Counted from the first letter of the stretch, positions 26,127-35,007 are shown. The stretch is 64,000 bases of DNA from Paenibacillus silvae (GCF_014639235.1 NZ_BMFU01000002.1:496001-560000), one strand, 5' to 3'. A program made the numbers and translations. The notes: a model not told the origin generated them from the sequence alone.

Positions 26127-27548
26127 TTATTCCAAGGCAAATGAAGCAAGACTTGCTCCGCCATTTCCTCTATAAGTAAAATACAATGCTTGTGTGCCGT
26201 CCGGGATGTTGATTGGCGCGGTGTAGGCCTTCCATTCATTGGTAAAGTGAACCGGGATGGTTCCCAGAACCGGGCCGTCCCATGAGGTTTTCACCTCGAA
26301 AGCTCCGCTGCAGTATCCTCTTACCCTCAGGGTAACCTGGCGAATGCCATGACAATGGAAGTATTTATAACCTGCTGTTGCTGAATCAACCATATTGGCA
26401 ATATACCCGATCTCCTCATCACCGTCTCTGCCGTCCTGTGTAATCTTCGGAAAGCGACTGTCCAGCCAGGCCCCTGCACCGAAACCTCCGGTGTATATTT
26501 GATCGTCACGAGTAAACAGATTACATGCAATGTGTGCAGGATATTCTCCTTTACCCTCAAGTGCACTTCCATTGGCGCCGCAAGAGGTTATCTCCACCTG
26601 AGGAATCGATCCGTCCTCTTGAAATGAAATTTTCTCTATGCAACCCTGCCTGTTAAATGCATCTCCGTTTGTGTGCCGGTGATAGAAAATATACCAGTCT
26701 GCATTCATTTCGATGATACTGCCGTGATTGTTGCCTCCGTAATACATCGGCATATCGGCCGGTTTGTAGGTATCGATGTGGAGATCACAGTTACTCACAA
26801 TTACGCCCCCGTATTCAAAACCTGCCGTTGGGGATGTGCTGGTGGCGTAGCATAATTCATGCATCACAATCGAGGAATAAACGAGATAGTACAGATCCCC
26901 CCTCTTGCGGATCGAAGGTGCCTCAAAAAATTCATGTCCTTCGAATCCACTGCCCTCGCTGTACGGCTGACTTGGTGCGATGAAAACGGGTTCCTCCACA
27001 ATCGTTAACATGTCCGGTCCAAGTACGGTTGCCATGGCGCCGTGTCTGGAACGATCGCCAGGTGCACAGAAGCCGGTATACAGATAAGTAAGCGGTCCTT
27101 CCGTCAGCACACCGGGATCAAACTGCGGCTCATCCCCATCTCGTTCTCCGAGCCGGGTGCCATCCTCATATTTTACATAACCATAGAATTCATATTTACC
27201 AGCGGGCGTATCACACACGGCAACGGAAACAACCGGCACTTTATCCAGCACATAAAATAGATAATAACGTCCGTCCGGCCCTACCGTTACATCGGGCGCG
27301 TACAGACACATATGGCCGTCCGGGTTCAGCGGATCATCTGTTTTCAAATAAATGACGCCCTCATTGCGCCAGTTACCAAGATCGTCTATTGGTGCAGACC
27401 AGCATACATAATCGTTCAGGCAAAACACATGCCCGTTAAAACGGTCATGCGACCCGTACACATATACTCTGTCGTTAAATACGTATGGCTCACCATCAGG
27501 AACATACTCCCACGCTGGCAGGTAAGGGTTAAACGCTTGCTTTTTCAT
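26127..27548 (-). CDS. Glycoside hydrolase family 43 protein, probable arabinofuranosidase/xylosidase
   Basis: 473 residues. Propeller domain to about residue 330 with Asp in the first blade (AWEYVPDGEPYVF), Asp in LYAPDVTVGPDGRYYLFY and acid Glu in FEGHEFFEAPSIRKRGD. The C-terminal ~140 residues form a CBM6-like galactose-binding beta-sandwich (YFHCHGIRQVTLRVRGYCSG). No signal peptide, so cytoplasmic. ATG 27548 after AAGGAGTGCATCTCGA. Divergent from AraC at 27789. Confidence 0.83.
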   Translation of the reverse strand: MKKQAFNPYLPAWEYVPDGEPYVFNDRVYVYGSHDRFNGHVFCLNDYVCWSAPIDDLGNWRNEGVIYLKTDDPLNPDGHMCLYAPDVTVGPDGRYYLFYVLDKVPVVSVAVCDTPAGKYEFYGYVKYEDGTRLGERDGDEPQFDPGVLTEGPLTYLYTGFCAPGDRSRHGAMATVLGPDMLTIVEEPVFIAPSQPYSEGSGFEGHEFFEAPSIRKRGDLYYLVYSSIVMHELCYATSTSPTAGFEYGGVIVSNCDLHIDTYKPADMPMYYGGNNHGSIIEMNADWYIFYHRHTNGDAFNRQGCIEKISFQEDGSIPQVEITSCGANGSALEGKGEYPAHIACNLFTRDDQIYTGGFGAGAWLDSRFPKITQDGRDGDEEIGYIANMVDSATAGYKYFHCHGIRQVTLRVRGYCSGAFEVKTSWDGPVLGTIPVHFTNEWKAYTAPINIPDGTQALYFTYRGNGGASLASFALE

Positions 27549-27565
27549 TCGAGATGCACTCCTTA

Positions 27566-27599
27566 TTGAAAAGATATTGAAGTTGAAAAGATATTGAAG
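27566..27599. repeat. Perfect 17-bp tandem repeat in GH43 leader
   Basis: TTGAAAAGATATTGAAG occurs twice head-to-tail at 27566-27582 and 27583-27599, immediately upstream of the GH43 ribosome binding site. Could be regulator half-sites or a slippage product. Confidence 0.85.
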
Positions 27600-27658
27600 A
27601 TATTGATTAAAGGTTTAGATGAAAATAAATGAATGTATTTGCCGAGCGTTTAAGACAA

Positions 27659-27740
27659 ACTTCCGTTTAATATAGAGCAGAAGTAACCGTATAATAGAAA
27701 ACAGGAATAACCGTATATTACAAAGGAGAAGTAACGGTGT
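27659..27740 (+). promoter_or_regulatory. Four regulator repeats phased at 24 nt, with -10 box
   Basis: CCGT cores at 27663, 27687, 27711 and CGGT at 27735 are exactly 24 nt apart. The middle two are near-identical (AAGTAACCGTATAAT; AATAACCGTATATT); the last is AAGTAACGGTGT and the first CTTCCGTTTAAT. TATAAT at 27690-27695 overlaps the second. Spacing of just over two helical turns puts all sites on nearly the same face, as for cooperative AraC binding. Confidence 0.65.
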
Positions 27741-27811
27741 CCAAGTTCAGTATCTATTCCACAACCTGTATGGTAAAGGTGAAGAACGATGAATACTATT
27801 TTTTACGTTGA
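27737..27811 (+). CDS. Possible 24-residue leader ORF overlapping araC
   Basis: GTG at 27737 with AAAGGAG eight to nine nt upstream opens 24 codons (MSKFSIYSTTCMVKVKNDEY YFLR) and ends with TGA at 27809-27811, 23 nt inside the araC gene in another frame. Translation of it would bring ribosomes onto the araC start. No homology claimed; it may be chance. Confidence 0.35.
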   Translation: MSKFSIYSTTCMVKVKNDEYYFLR

Positions 27812-28586
27812 ACATGATGCGGTACATCACAGTGGGTTTGTATTTGATGTGCCCGAAGGGCATGATTGCTGGCTTTTGGTCATCACAAAGACGGCGGCAC
27901 AGTTCTGGGTAGATGGTGAGCTGAAGGAATATCCGCCCCATCATGCTGTTCTATATGCACCCCATCAGAAAATCTATTACCGTGCGTGTGCGGAGCAGTA
28001 TGTAAACGATTGGATTCGTTTGCATAGTGATGAGCCTTATATCACCGAAAGCCGCCTCCCGCGCGGGAAGCCATTCCCGTTAGATGATCCTGAATATTGT
28101 CACAAGCTGTTCCAGTTACTGGTCGCAGAGCATTCTTTCAAGAAAGATTACCAGGAAGCCTCGATGGATTTTTTGCTTCGAACGCTGTTTAACAAAATGC
28201 TGGAGTCCTGTGTTCTTGAGAATATTGGCCCGCAGCATTATCCTCTAATGAAACTGCGGACGGCGATTCACAACAATCCCGGTTACCCATGGACGGTTGC
28301 GGCCATGGCCAAAACGATGAGTATCAGTCCAGGGTATTTGCAGCTGATTTATAAGAAATCCTTTGGTGTATCGTGTATGGATGATGTCATCCACAGCCGC
28401 ATTCGTTTAGCCAAAGAATACCTCAGGCATTACCTTTACTCGATAGCTGAAATCGCTGATCGCTGCGGGTACCGCAATGTGGAGCATTTCTGCAGACAGT
28501 TTAAACAGATCACAGGGGTATCACCCAAGCGATTCAAGCAGCAGAGCGTCAAGGTTTTGACGGACAGAGCCAATCTTGATCAATAG
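27789..28586 (+). CDS. AraC family transcriptional regulator
   Basis: 265 residues. N-terminal cupin-like sensing domain (HHSGFVFDVPEGHDCWLLVI, PPHHAVLYAPHQKIYYRAC) and C-terminal HTHs (WTVAAMAKTMSISPGYLQLI YKKSFGVS; SIAEIADRCGYRNVEHFCRQ FKQITGVSPKRF). AAAGGTGAAGAACG precedes the ATG. Probable regulator of the divergent GH43 gene. Confidence 0.9.
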   Translation: MNTIFYVEHDAVHHSGFVFDVPEGHDCWLLVITKTAAQFWVDGELKEYPPHHAVLYAPHQKIYYRACAEQYVNDWIRLHSDEPYITESRLPRGKPFPLDDPEYCHKLFQLLVAEHSFKKDYQEASMDFLLRTLFNKMLESCVLENIGPQHYPLMKLRTAIHNNPGYPWTVAAMAKTMSISPGYLQLIYKKSFGVSCMDDVIHSRIRLAKEYLRHYLYSIAEIADRCGYRNVEHFCRQFKQITGVSPKRFKQQSVKVLTDRANLDQ

Positions 28587-28801
28587 TTTGATGAACGAAA
28601 TAGACAGTTGAAGGTTATTTCATTTTGTATTTACGCTCAGCCTATGTTCAGATCCCTTCTGACTTATGTGATGGTAGCGGTTACTAATATATTCAGGGTA
28701 AGGTATCGGGCATACAGTTGCAATGATGTATACTGATGGATTATTGATCAATCCTCATATGCTTCTCATATGAATCAGCTTATGCCGAATTGTGTGAAAT
28801 G
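28587..28801. other. Intergenic, nothing coding recognised
   Basis: AT-rich spacer between convergent genes. A short dyad CATATG-CTTCT-CATATG is at about 28757-28772. No RNA gene or open frame supported. Confidence 0.5.
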
Positions 28802-28834
28802 AAAAAACCACCGGATTAACGGCGGCTTGGTGGT
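28802..28834 (-). terminator. Terminator of the small membrane protein gene
   Basis: On the reverse strand ACCACC - 16 nt - GGTGGT is followed by TTTTT. It lies 62 nt after the stop of the gene at 28897. Confidence 0.6.
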
Positions 28835-28896
28835 GGACTATGTATCTGGGTTAAAAGTTTTTATCATAGGTCTCACGTTGGATAGTCTGCTGCTTG

Positions 28897-29202
28897 CTAG
28901 GGTTTAACTTTGTATTGGTGCATATGAAGCTTAGGTGTGTTCAAATGATCTGGACTGTCAGCATTGTCTAGATTTTCTACATGGTTTGGGTTATCTAATT
29001 TGTCTACGTTGTTCAGGTGGTCCACGTTGTTTGGGCTGTCTGGATTGTTTAGTTGATTCAGTTGGTTTTGAGCTGTCGCTTGGTTAAGCTTTTTGCGTTT
29101 TTGGAACATCATATAGGTTGTTAAGATCAAAATAGCCGGAATTCCTATATAAATCAGAATGAATAGAAAAATAGATCCAAAAATAATAATGTAGCCTTGC
29201 AT
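28897..29202 (-). CDS. Small membrane protein with Asn/Asp-rich repetitive tail
   Basis: 101 residues from ATG 29202. One strong transmembrane segment (about residues 4-32), a basic stop-transfer QKRKK, then a low-complexity cytoplasmic tail of NNxDxLxN / NPxHVENLDNADSP units, ending HMHQYKVKP. A strong AAGGAGGG lies 18 nt before the ATG, too far; an in-frame ATT at 29211 or ATC at 29214 is properly spaced, so a rare start codon adding three or four residues is possible. No family recognised. Confidence 0.6.
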   Translation of the reverse strand: MQGYIIIFGSIFLFILIYIGIPAILILTTYMMFQKRKKLNQATAQNQLNQLNNPDSPNNVDHLNNVDKLDNPNHVENLDNADSPDHLNTPKLHMHQYKVKP

Positions 29203-29362
29203 CGGTGTAATGATGTCGATCCCTCCTTTCAGAAAAATGTTATTGACCGTGATCTGTATATTATAATGCGAATCTGTAAAAATGCACCACTAAACTTGCC
29301 CCTTTAAACTTGCTCCTTTCAAGATTGACATGCTCCGCCGATGCTGCAAAAAGCTCTTTTTT

Positions 29363-29557
29363 CTAACGATCTCAGATAACGCTATTTGGCCAATTTTACA
29401 TGTTTCTCATTTCTAACGAATCGAGGGGACCCTATTCTCGGCATTTGGTGGGAAAAAGGGTGTTTATTTTGCGGTTTCAGCGAAATAAGGTTTGTCGGAT
29501 TCGTTACAATTTGAGAGGACCCAAAATTGATCAAATAAGGTCATCTGGATTCGTTAG
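29363..29557. repeat. Dispersed 195-bp four-arm repeat, copy A
   Basis: Direct arms start CTAACGATC (29363) and CTAACGAATC (29413); inverted arms end GATTCGTTA(C) (29507) and GATTCGTTAG (29557). Each arm has a TATTT (or AAATAAG in inverted arms) about 17-20 nt from its outer end. Start-to-start 50, inner span 95, end-to-end 50 nt. Lies between the small membrane protein gene and the MITE. No coding capacity. Confidence 0.85.
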
Positions 29558-29827
29558 AGCAGGTAGATACCCAGCTAGGTAGGTTGTTCCGAGAAATGCT
29601 GCTGATAAATCGGCGTTTGGCGGGTAGCTACGATAATTCAAAAAATAATCCATTGAATCTTCCGATAATAAAGGGTTAAATCCGAACCAGAGTCCGAAAG
29701 AGAATTCAAAAGAGAACGTGCACCAATATTGTAACCATGGCGATACTCTAACCTTAACATCATGCTATGAATGTGATCTACGCTGGGGTTCTATCTTGAT
29801 TAATGGTAAAATAAACAAAAATCAATT

Positions 29828-29989
29828 CTAGGGCGTGTCTTGAAACCTGCTGAAGTGCATCTTTTCCTTTTCGCCCCCTGCTACGTCAGTTTCTCTTGAC
29901 GTGCCCCGGCACGCCTGCTAGAAACTTCCTTGCTTGGAATGAAAATTCGGCAAAATCCGCTATCTTCAGAGTTTTCAGACACGCCCTAG
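29828..29989. mobile_element. 162-bp MITE-like element with 13-bp terminal inverted repeats
   Basis: CTAGGGCGTGTCT (29828-29840) and AGACACGCCCTAG (29977-29989) are perfect inverted ends; similarity continues imperfectly for about 27 nt (GAAACCTGCTGAAG versus GAAAACTCTGAAG). The ends include CTAG, which could be a YTAR target duplication as in IS5/IS427-type elements. No transposase inside. The right end is 19 bp before dinB. Confidence 0.75.
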
Positions 29990-30008
29990 TTAAAAAAGGG
30001 GTTATAGC

Positions 30009-30551
30009 ATGAAGACGAACGACAACCACATGAACGAAAGACCTGAACCACAAGAATATGCTTCCTTTTATGAAGGATACATTCGTCAAGTTCCTGAAGG
30101 CAATGTGTTGGAACTGCTTGAGAAGCAAGCTAAACAAGTGCTGGCATCCCTTTCCTCCTTGACTGAGGATCAAGCCAGTTACCGCTATGCAGAAGGGAAA
30201 TGGAGTGTTAAAGAGGTTTTCGGCCATCTTATTGACAATGAACGTATTATGAGCGGTCGTTTGCTGCGGGTAGCGAGAGGTGATATGACATCCCTTCCGG
30301 GATATGATCAGGACACACTGATGGGCAGTCATCCATTTGACTCGTATACAGTGGCCGATCTGGCAGAAGAATATGAAGCTGTGCGGCATTCCACCCTGCT
30401 CATGCTTCGCCGCCTTAGTCCTGAAGCATGGCTGCGCACAGGAGTCGTCAATGATTACTCGACTACAGCTCGTGCAATTGCTTGGGTGATCACCGGACAT
30501 GAGCTGCATCATTTATCTGTTCTTCGTGATCGTTATGAAGTACATGTATAA
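30009..30551 (+). CDS. DinB family protein
   Basis: 180 residues, four-helix DinB/YfiT metal-binding fold (DinB_2). Putative metal-ligand histidines in VFGHLIDNERIMSGR and ITGHELHHLSVLRDRY; central WSVKEV and SPEAWLRTG are typical. In low-GC Gram-positives relatives act as metal-dependent thiol transferases (bacillithiol S-transferase type) or remain unknown. AAAAAAGGGG precedes ATG 30009 and lies just outside the MITE. Confidence 0.87.
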   Translation: MKTNDNHMNERPEPQEYASFYEGYIRQVPEGNVLELLEKQAKQVLASLSSLTEDQASYRYAEGKWSVKEVFGHLIDNERIMSGRLLRVARGDMTSLPGYDQDTLMGSHPFDSYTVADLAEEYEAVRHSTLLMLRRLSPEAWLRTGVVNDYSTTARAIAWVITGHELHHLSVLRDRYEVHV

Positions 30552-30624
30552 CGCACCAATGGCAGTATAGAAGTGTAATACGACGACAACAGCCCATCTA
30601 TTCTATCGTCTGGAGTGAAGCCAG

Positions 30625-31392
30625 TTGAACTTATCTGCATCTTATTTAAGCCAGATTCGGCTGAAGCGTGATCAAATTGCTGCTTTTGATCAATATCCGT
30701 TTGACTTGGCCGTAATTCAACATCTACATACGCTGAATTTCCACCCCAAGGTCACGTATATCGTTGGTGAAAATGGAATGGGCAAGTCTACGCTGATGGA
30801 ATCTATTGCTGTCTCCTGGGGATTTAATCCCGAAGGAGGAACGATGAATTTTTCATTTTCTACCCGGGCCACGCATTCCGATCTGTTTCAGTATATCCAA
30901 CTGGTCAGAGGGTCGCGGCGTCCCAGGGACGGCTTCTTTTTCAGGGCTGAAAGTTATTATAATCTGGCGACAACGATCGATGAATTGGACAACGAGCCTT
31001 CGTATGGACCTCCGATAAAAGATTCGTACGGGGGAAAATCTTTACATGAGCAATCTCATGGAGAGTCTTTTTTTGCTACGTTTATACATCGTTTCGGGGG
31101 CCAAGGTCTGTATATTCTGGACGAGCCCGAGGCGGCTTTGTCACCGCTTCGCCAGATGGCTATGCTCGCTCGCATTCATGAACTGGTGCAGCAAAACTCA
31201 CAATTCATTATTGCTACCCATTCCCCTATTTTAATGGCATACCCGGATTCACAGATCTTTAATCTGACTTCAGAGGGCATCGAGCTCCAGACGTTGGAGG
31301 AAACAGATCATTATCAGATCATGAAGCAATTTCTGAACAACAAGGATAAGATGCTTCAACAGTTATTTGAGGAAGCTGACTCTGAGGGCTAA
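30625..31392 (+). CDS. AAA family ATPase, small SMC/RecF-like
   Basis: 255 residues from TTG 30625 (GGAGTGAAGCCAG upstream). Walker A GENGMGKSTLMESIA (about 50-64), signature-like SHGESF, Walker B GLYILDEPEAALSP, and His switch ATHSPILMAYP. This is the stand-alone AAA_23/predicted ATPase family of unknown role. No toxin, nuclease or OLD TOPRIM partner adjoins it. Confidence 0.85.
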   Translation: MNLSASYLSQIRLKRDQIAAFDQYPFDLAVIQHLHTLNFHPKVTYIVGENGMGKSTLMESIAVSWGFNPEGGTMNFSFSTRATHSDLFQYIQLVRGSRRPRDGFFFRAESYYNLATTIDELDNEPSYGPPIKDSYGGKSLHEQSHGESFFATFIHRFGGQGLYILDEPEAALSPLRQMAMLARIHELVQQNSQFIIATHSPILMAYPDSQIFNLTSEGIELQTLEETDHYQIMKQFLNNKDKMLQQLFEEADSEG

Positions 31393-31598
31393 AGGGCACT
31401 AGCATAAGCAAGCAAATAACGAAGAATACGGATAATGTAAAAAGAAGAGCATGAGCAGCAATTTTGACATGATAGACGCGGGTAGGTGTTTGCTTTGATC
31501 AATTCCTGTCACTCAGCGAGCGTTATACCCTGGAAGCAGCGAGTGATATAAATGATATACTAAAACCCCTATTCTATTTTTATTCTATTTCCATGAGA

Positions 31599-31640
31599 AA
31601 GAGACAGCCACTTTATATGATGAGCTGTCTTCTTCTCTAT
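31599..31640 (+). terminator. Hairpin with pyrimidine tail after ATPase gene
   Basis: AGAGACAGC (31600-31608) pairs with GCTGTCTTCT (31624-31633) around 15 nt, followed by T-rich sequence. About 210 nt after the ATPase stop; could end either convergent transcript. Confidence 0.5.
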
Positions 31641-31745
31641 TATCTTTGTTTTATCTTTATCTTTATCTTTATTCTTATCTGTTTTCTTAGCCGTTTTCTT
31701 TCTGCTTTCCTCTGCTTTTTTCTGCTTATAGTTATTCTTCTTAAT
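31636..31745. repeat. Pyrimidine-rich low-complexity tract
   Basis: Contains about four TTTATC units in a row (31650-31672), then TTTTCT/CTGCTTT units. It lies in the 3' flank of the reverse-strand beta-glucuronidase gene, whose mRNA would be purine-rich here. The rest of the 31393-31775 gap shows nothing coding. Confidence 0.7.
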
Positions 31746-31775
31746 AACACTGTTCTCTATTGTGTATACTTCTTT

Positions 31776-33575
31776 TTAACCCTTATAGTAGAAATCCGGG
31801 ATACTTGTCCAGCGTCTTTTAAGCTCATGTGCAATTGCCTTTGGTTTACGATCACGGGTGAAAATGCCTTTTTTATTGCCCTGCACTCGAATGATGCCCT
31901 GACTGGTTGCGAAATCAGCAAAATTCCAAACCTGTTCTCCAACAAACTGTGGAAACTCATCGAACACTTCATGGTTGGCTTTGTAGAATTCAACCTGGTA
32001 CTCTTCAGTAAACATAACGGGCTCGACATCATGTAATCCGGCAACGGTATCTGCACCATACTCTGTCATCATCATAGGTGTGTGTGGACATCTTTTTAGC
32101 CACCCATTGAGTTCAGCGCGAAGTTTCTGTTTTGCCAGGTTCAGTTCCCCGCCATCCACATACCATCCGTAATAACGATTGAAGGTGAGCATATCCAGCA
32201 GCTCTGCAATCTGATCCTTCTCCGGCGACGATTCGATTTGGGTGACAATCGTAATCGGACGCTTCTGCGGATCTAATGCTCTGGTTAACTCCACCAGCGG
32301 TTTGAAATATTCGTAGGCGCCCTCTTCTTCTGAAGCAGGCTCATTAGCGATGTTCCACATGACGACACATGGGTGATTTTTATCCCGCTGAATGAGCTCC
32401 CGAATTACGTCTTGATGGTGTTCAAAAGTTTCCAGTTCATCCCACGTATTTTTCAACACCCCGCCGTGATGGAGAACCAGCATGTTCAGATGCATACCCA
32501 CTGCGGGCACCTCGTCAATAACAACAAAGCCCTCCCGATCGGCCAGCCGCATCATCTCTTCCGAATATGGATAGTGCGCGGTGCGGAATGAATTCGCCCC
32601 ACTCCACTTCATCAGGTTACAATCGAGCACATTGGCCGCTTCATCAAAACCTCTGCCATGCATCGCGGTATCCTCGTGTTTGCCGTATCCTTTGAAATAA
32701 AACGGTTTGTTGTTAATGAGGAACTTGCCTTCCTTTACCTCAACACTTCTCACCCCGAATGGCTGTTCATAGACATCTACGGTTTCATTTTCAGATTCCG
32801 TTTCCAGTTCAATACGAAGCGTGTACAAGTAGGCATTTAGCGGCTCCCACAACCTGACGTCTGGAATGTGTGCCAGACCTGATGCCCCTGCAGATTCTGC
32901 CACAACCACTCCTGATTCGTCCAGTACTTTCACTTTCACTTTAACTGCGGCCGAGCCTTCAATCTCGATAGCATAATCAACCCGTCCATCCAATTTGCCA
33001 ACGATAGTGACGTCCTGGATGTAAGTTGCAGGGGTGGTGTATATTTTAACGGGACGGTGAAGACCGGCGTAGTTGAAAAAATCAAAATTAGGCAGGTTCT
33101 GCACAACCTTCCCTACACCGGCGATGTGCTTCTCAACAACTGAACCGACAGGTAAGGTAGTTTCGTCCACAACATTATGGACAGCAACGGTTAACCGATT
33201 TTTCCCTCTTTGCAGATAAGGGTTAATCACAGCTTCAAAAGGCAGAAATCCACCTTTGTGCTCCACTACAAAATTGCCATTCACATACACTTTCGCAGCA
33301 TGAGTGACCGAACCAAACCGTAAAACCACTCTCTCCTTGGTTAACAAATCCGGAATGGTGATGTCTCGCTCATACCACACCCAGCCCACGTGATCACGAA
33401 TTTTTGCACTTACTCCAATGTCATTATATGAAGCAGGCACTGCCATGCATAGGGTATTTTTTAGCTTTTCCTGCTGCCAATTCTCCTGAAATCCCTGACC
33501 TGAATCGAGTTTGAAATTCCATATTCCGTTCAGATCAATCACGTTGCGAGTCTCGGTAAGTATAGGGTATAACAT
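31776..33575 (-). CDS. uidA: Beta-glucuronidase (GH2)
   Basis: 599 residues, cytoplasmic. GH2 sugar-binding domain (NVIDLNGIWNFKL, VGWVWYERDITIP), immunoglobulin-like domain, and TIM barrel with acid/base Glu in VMWNIANEPASEEEGAYEYF and nucleophile Glu in MMTEYGADTVAGLH. The NKKG near the C-terminus (VQGNKKGIFTRDRKPK) contacts the glucuronate carboxylate in this family. Cleaves beta-glucuronides brought in by the upstream symporter. ATG 33575 after AAGGAGATGTTCAT. Confidence 0.93.
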   Translation of the reverse strand: MLYPILTETRNVIDLNGIWNFKLDSGQGFQENWQQEKLKNTLCMAVPASYNDIGVSAKIRDHVGWVWYERDITIPDLLTKERVVLRFGSVTHAAKVYVNGNFVVEHKGGFLPFEAVINPYLQRGKNRLTVAVHNVVDETTLPVGSVVEKHIAGVGKVVQNLPNFDFFNYAGLHRPVKIYTTPATYIQDVTIVGKLDGRVDYAIEIEGSAAVKVKVKVLDESGVVVAESAGASGLAHIPDVRLWEPLNAYLYTLRIELETESENETVDVYEQPFGVRSVEVKEGKFLINNKPFYFKGYGKHEDTAMHGRGFDEAANVLDCNLMKWSGANSFRTAHYPYSEEMMRLADREGFVVIDEVPAVGMHLNMLVLHHGGVLKNTWDELETFEHHQDVIRELIQRDKNHPCVVMWNIANEPASEEEGAYEYFKPLVELTRALDPQKRPITIVTQIESSPEKDQIAELLDMLTFNRYYGWYVDGGELNLAKQKLRAELNGWLKRCPHTPMMMTEYGADTVAGLHDVEPVMFTEEYQVEFYKANHEVFDEFPQFVGEQVWNFADFATSQGIIRVQGNKKGIFTRDRKPKAIAHELKRRWTSIPDFYYKG

Positions 33576-33651
33576 ATGAACATCTCCTTCATTCTCTTTT
33601 AAAAAGAATACCCTTGCTCTACCTCCCTTCGTTGTATATCTTGTTGGTCAG

Positions 33652-35007
33652 CTAATTGCTCATTCTCTTCGCGTTGATATCGCTTACAAGTTGAGCTGTG
33701 CGTTTTTTGTTTAAAGGATACAGTACGGCAATACATACAAAGACAAGAAATAATCCGATTGCGGGTACAAGTGTTGCTAACAGGTAAATCCCTTTAAGTG
33801 TCTGCGCAGTCTGCACATGCAGTGAAGCGTTATATCCAACGGCTGCAACGGCTACGCCACCGATTCCTCCGGCTACAGCCTGGCCGACTTTGCGTGAAAA
33901 GGAATAAATGGAGTAAATCGTAGCGTCCTCTCGAAGCCCTGTCAAATACTCATGATAGTCGACCAGGTCGGTTATAAATGCCCAGCTGATCAGATTAAAC
34001 AGAGCGTAACCAAACAAACCGACGGACAAAATGATCATATATTGCACCACCGACAGATCAGGAATGAGATACAAAAGCAAATAGATCACCGTTGAAAGTA
34101 AAAATCCGGTCGCGGCGACTTCTTTTTTACCAAATTTTGCGACTAGCGGTTTAACCAAGGGCATGCCGATAAATATCGTTGCCGATTGAACGAGGCTGAG
34201 CACACTTAACAGTTGCGCGTTTCCAAAGTAATCTTTGAACAAGTACGTGTTTACAGTACCAATCAGCATGAGATTGATTAAAAATATTAATGATCCGATC
34301 AGGAAAATGATCAGCGGTTTGTTTTTCAGCAGCCCCTGTAATGTTTTCTTCAAGTTTGTGTTGGGCTTCTCGTTCTCATCCATGACAACACGTTCGATGG
34401 ACAGTTTATAACATGCCATATACGACGTGATTGACAAAACTCCGAAAATGACAGCACCCATCAGGAATCGATTGGCATTCGCTTCATTATTCACAAACAT
34501 CAGCAGCGGGCCAAGCACGCCAACGATAAGCTGAGCGAGAGTTGCGCCGAGTGATCTCCAGGTGGACAGCACGGTTCGCTCTACAGGGTCTGCGGTAATA
34601 ACCGAAGCCATAGAGCCGTAGGGAATATTGACCGTACTGTACAACGTTCCCCACAAGATATAAGTCACATAAGCATAGGCAAGATAGAATCCGTCGGACA
34701 TTCCCGGGATGTATACAAACATAAGCACACCCGAGATGACCAGCGGGAAGGACATACGATAAATCCAGGGCTTGAACTTCCCATGCTTTGATGCTTTTCT
34801 CGTATCAATAAAACGCCCCCAGGTAATATCCGCTATGGCATCCCATAAGCGTGCTAACAAAAACAAGCCCCCCGCCGCTGCAGGATGAATATGGAATACG
34901 TCCGTGTAATACACCATTAGAAATGAAGCTACCAATGCAAAAAAGAAATCATTCCCGAAATCGCCAAACAAATAACCGAATTTATCTTTATATCCGAATG
35001 GACGCAT
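33652..35007 (-). CDS. GPH-family glucuronide:cation symporter
   Basis: About 451 residues, 12 helices. GPH/melibiose-family motif near the N-terminus (GYKDKFGYLFGDFGNDFFF, ARLWDAIADITWGRFIDTR) and ADPVERTVLSTWRSLGA. Position 76 nt before uidA fits a UidB-type glucuronide importer. AAAGGTGG sits 5 nt before ATG 35007, which I prefer over the in-frame GTG at 35016. Confidence 0.87.
   Translation of the reverse strand: MRPFGYKDKFGYLFGDFGNDFFFALVASFLMVYYTDVFHIHPAAAGGLFLLARLWDAIADITWGRFIDTRKASKHGKFKPWIYRMSFPLVISGVLMFVYIPGMSDGFYLAYAYVTYILWGTLYSTVNIPYGSMASVITADPVERTVLSTWRSLGATLAQLIVGVLGPLLMFVNNEANANRFLMGAVIFGVLSITSYMACYKLSIERVVMDENEKPNTNLKKTLQGLLKNKPLIIFLIGSLIFLINLMLIGTVNTYLFKDYFGNAQLLSVLSLVQSATIFIGMPLVKPLVAKFGKKEVAATGFLLSTVIYLLLYLIPDLSVVQYMIILSVGLFGYALFNLISWAFITDLVDYHEYLTGLREDATIYSIYSFSRKVGQAVAGGIGGVAVAAVGYNASLHVQTAQTLKGIYLLATLVPAIGLFLVFVCIAVLYPLNKKRTAQLVSDINAKRMSN

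Noticed and set aside
29363..29557. CRISPR array or riboswitch as the explanation of the CTAACGA repeats
   Set aside because: Only two direct arms per copy, then inverted arms; no unique spacers, no cas genes, and the copies are not in leader positions of metabolic genes.
29886..30512. 208-codon reverse frame over dinB
   Set aside because: Antisense to dinB and runs into the MITE; dinB has its own good start and family motifs.
30625..31392. Phage-defence system around the AAA ATPase
   Set aside because: No nuclease, TOPRIM, toxin or methylase partner adjoins; dinB upstream is metabolic. A lone ATPase is not enough.
31593..32036. Hydrophobic open frame with Phe/Ile/Leu-rich start
   Set aside because: Artefact of the pyrimidine tract, and its second half is antisense to the uidA 3' end.
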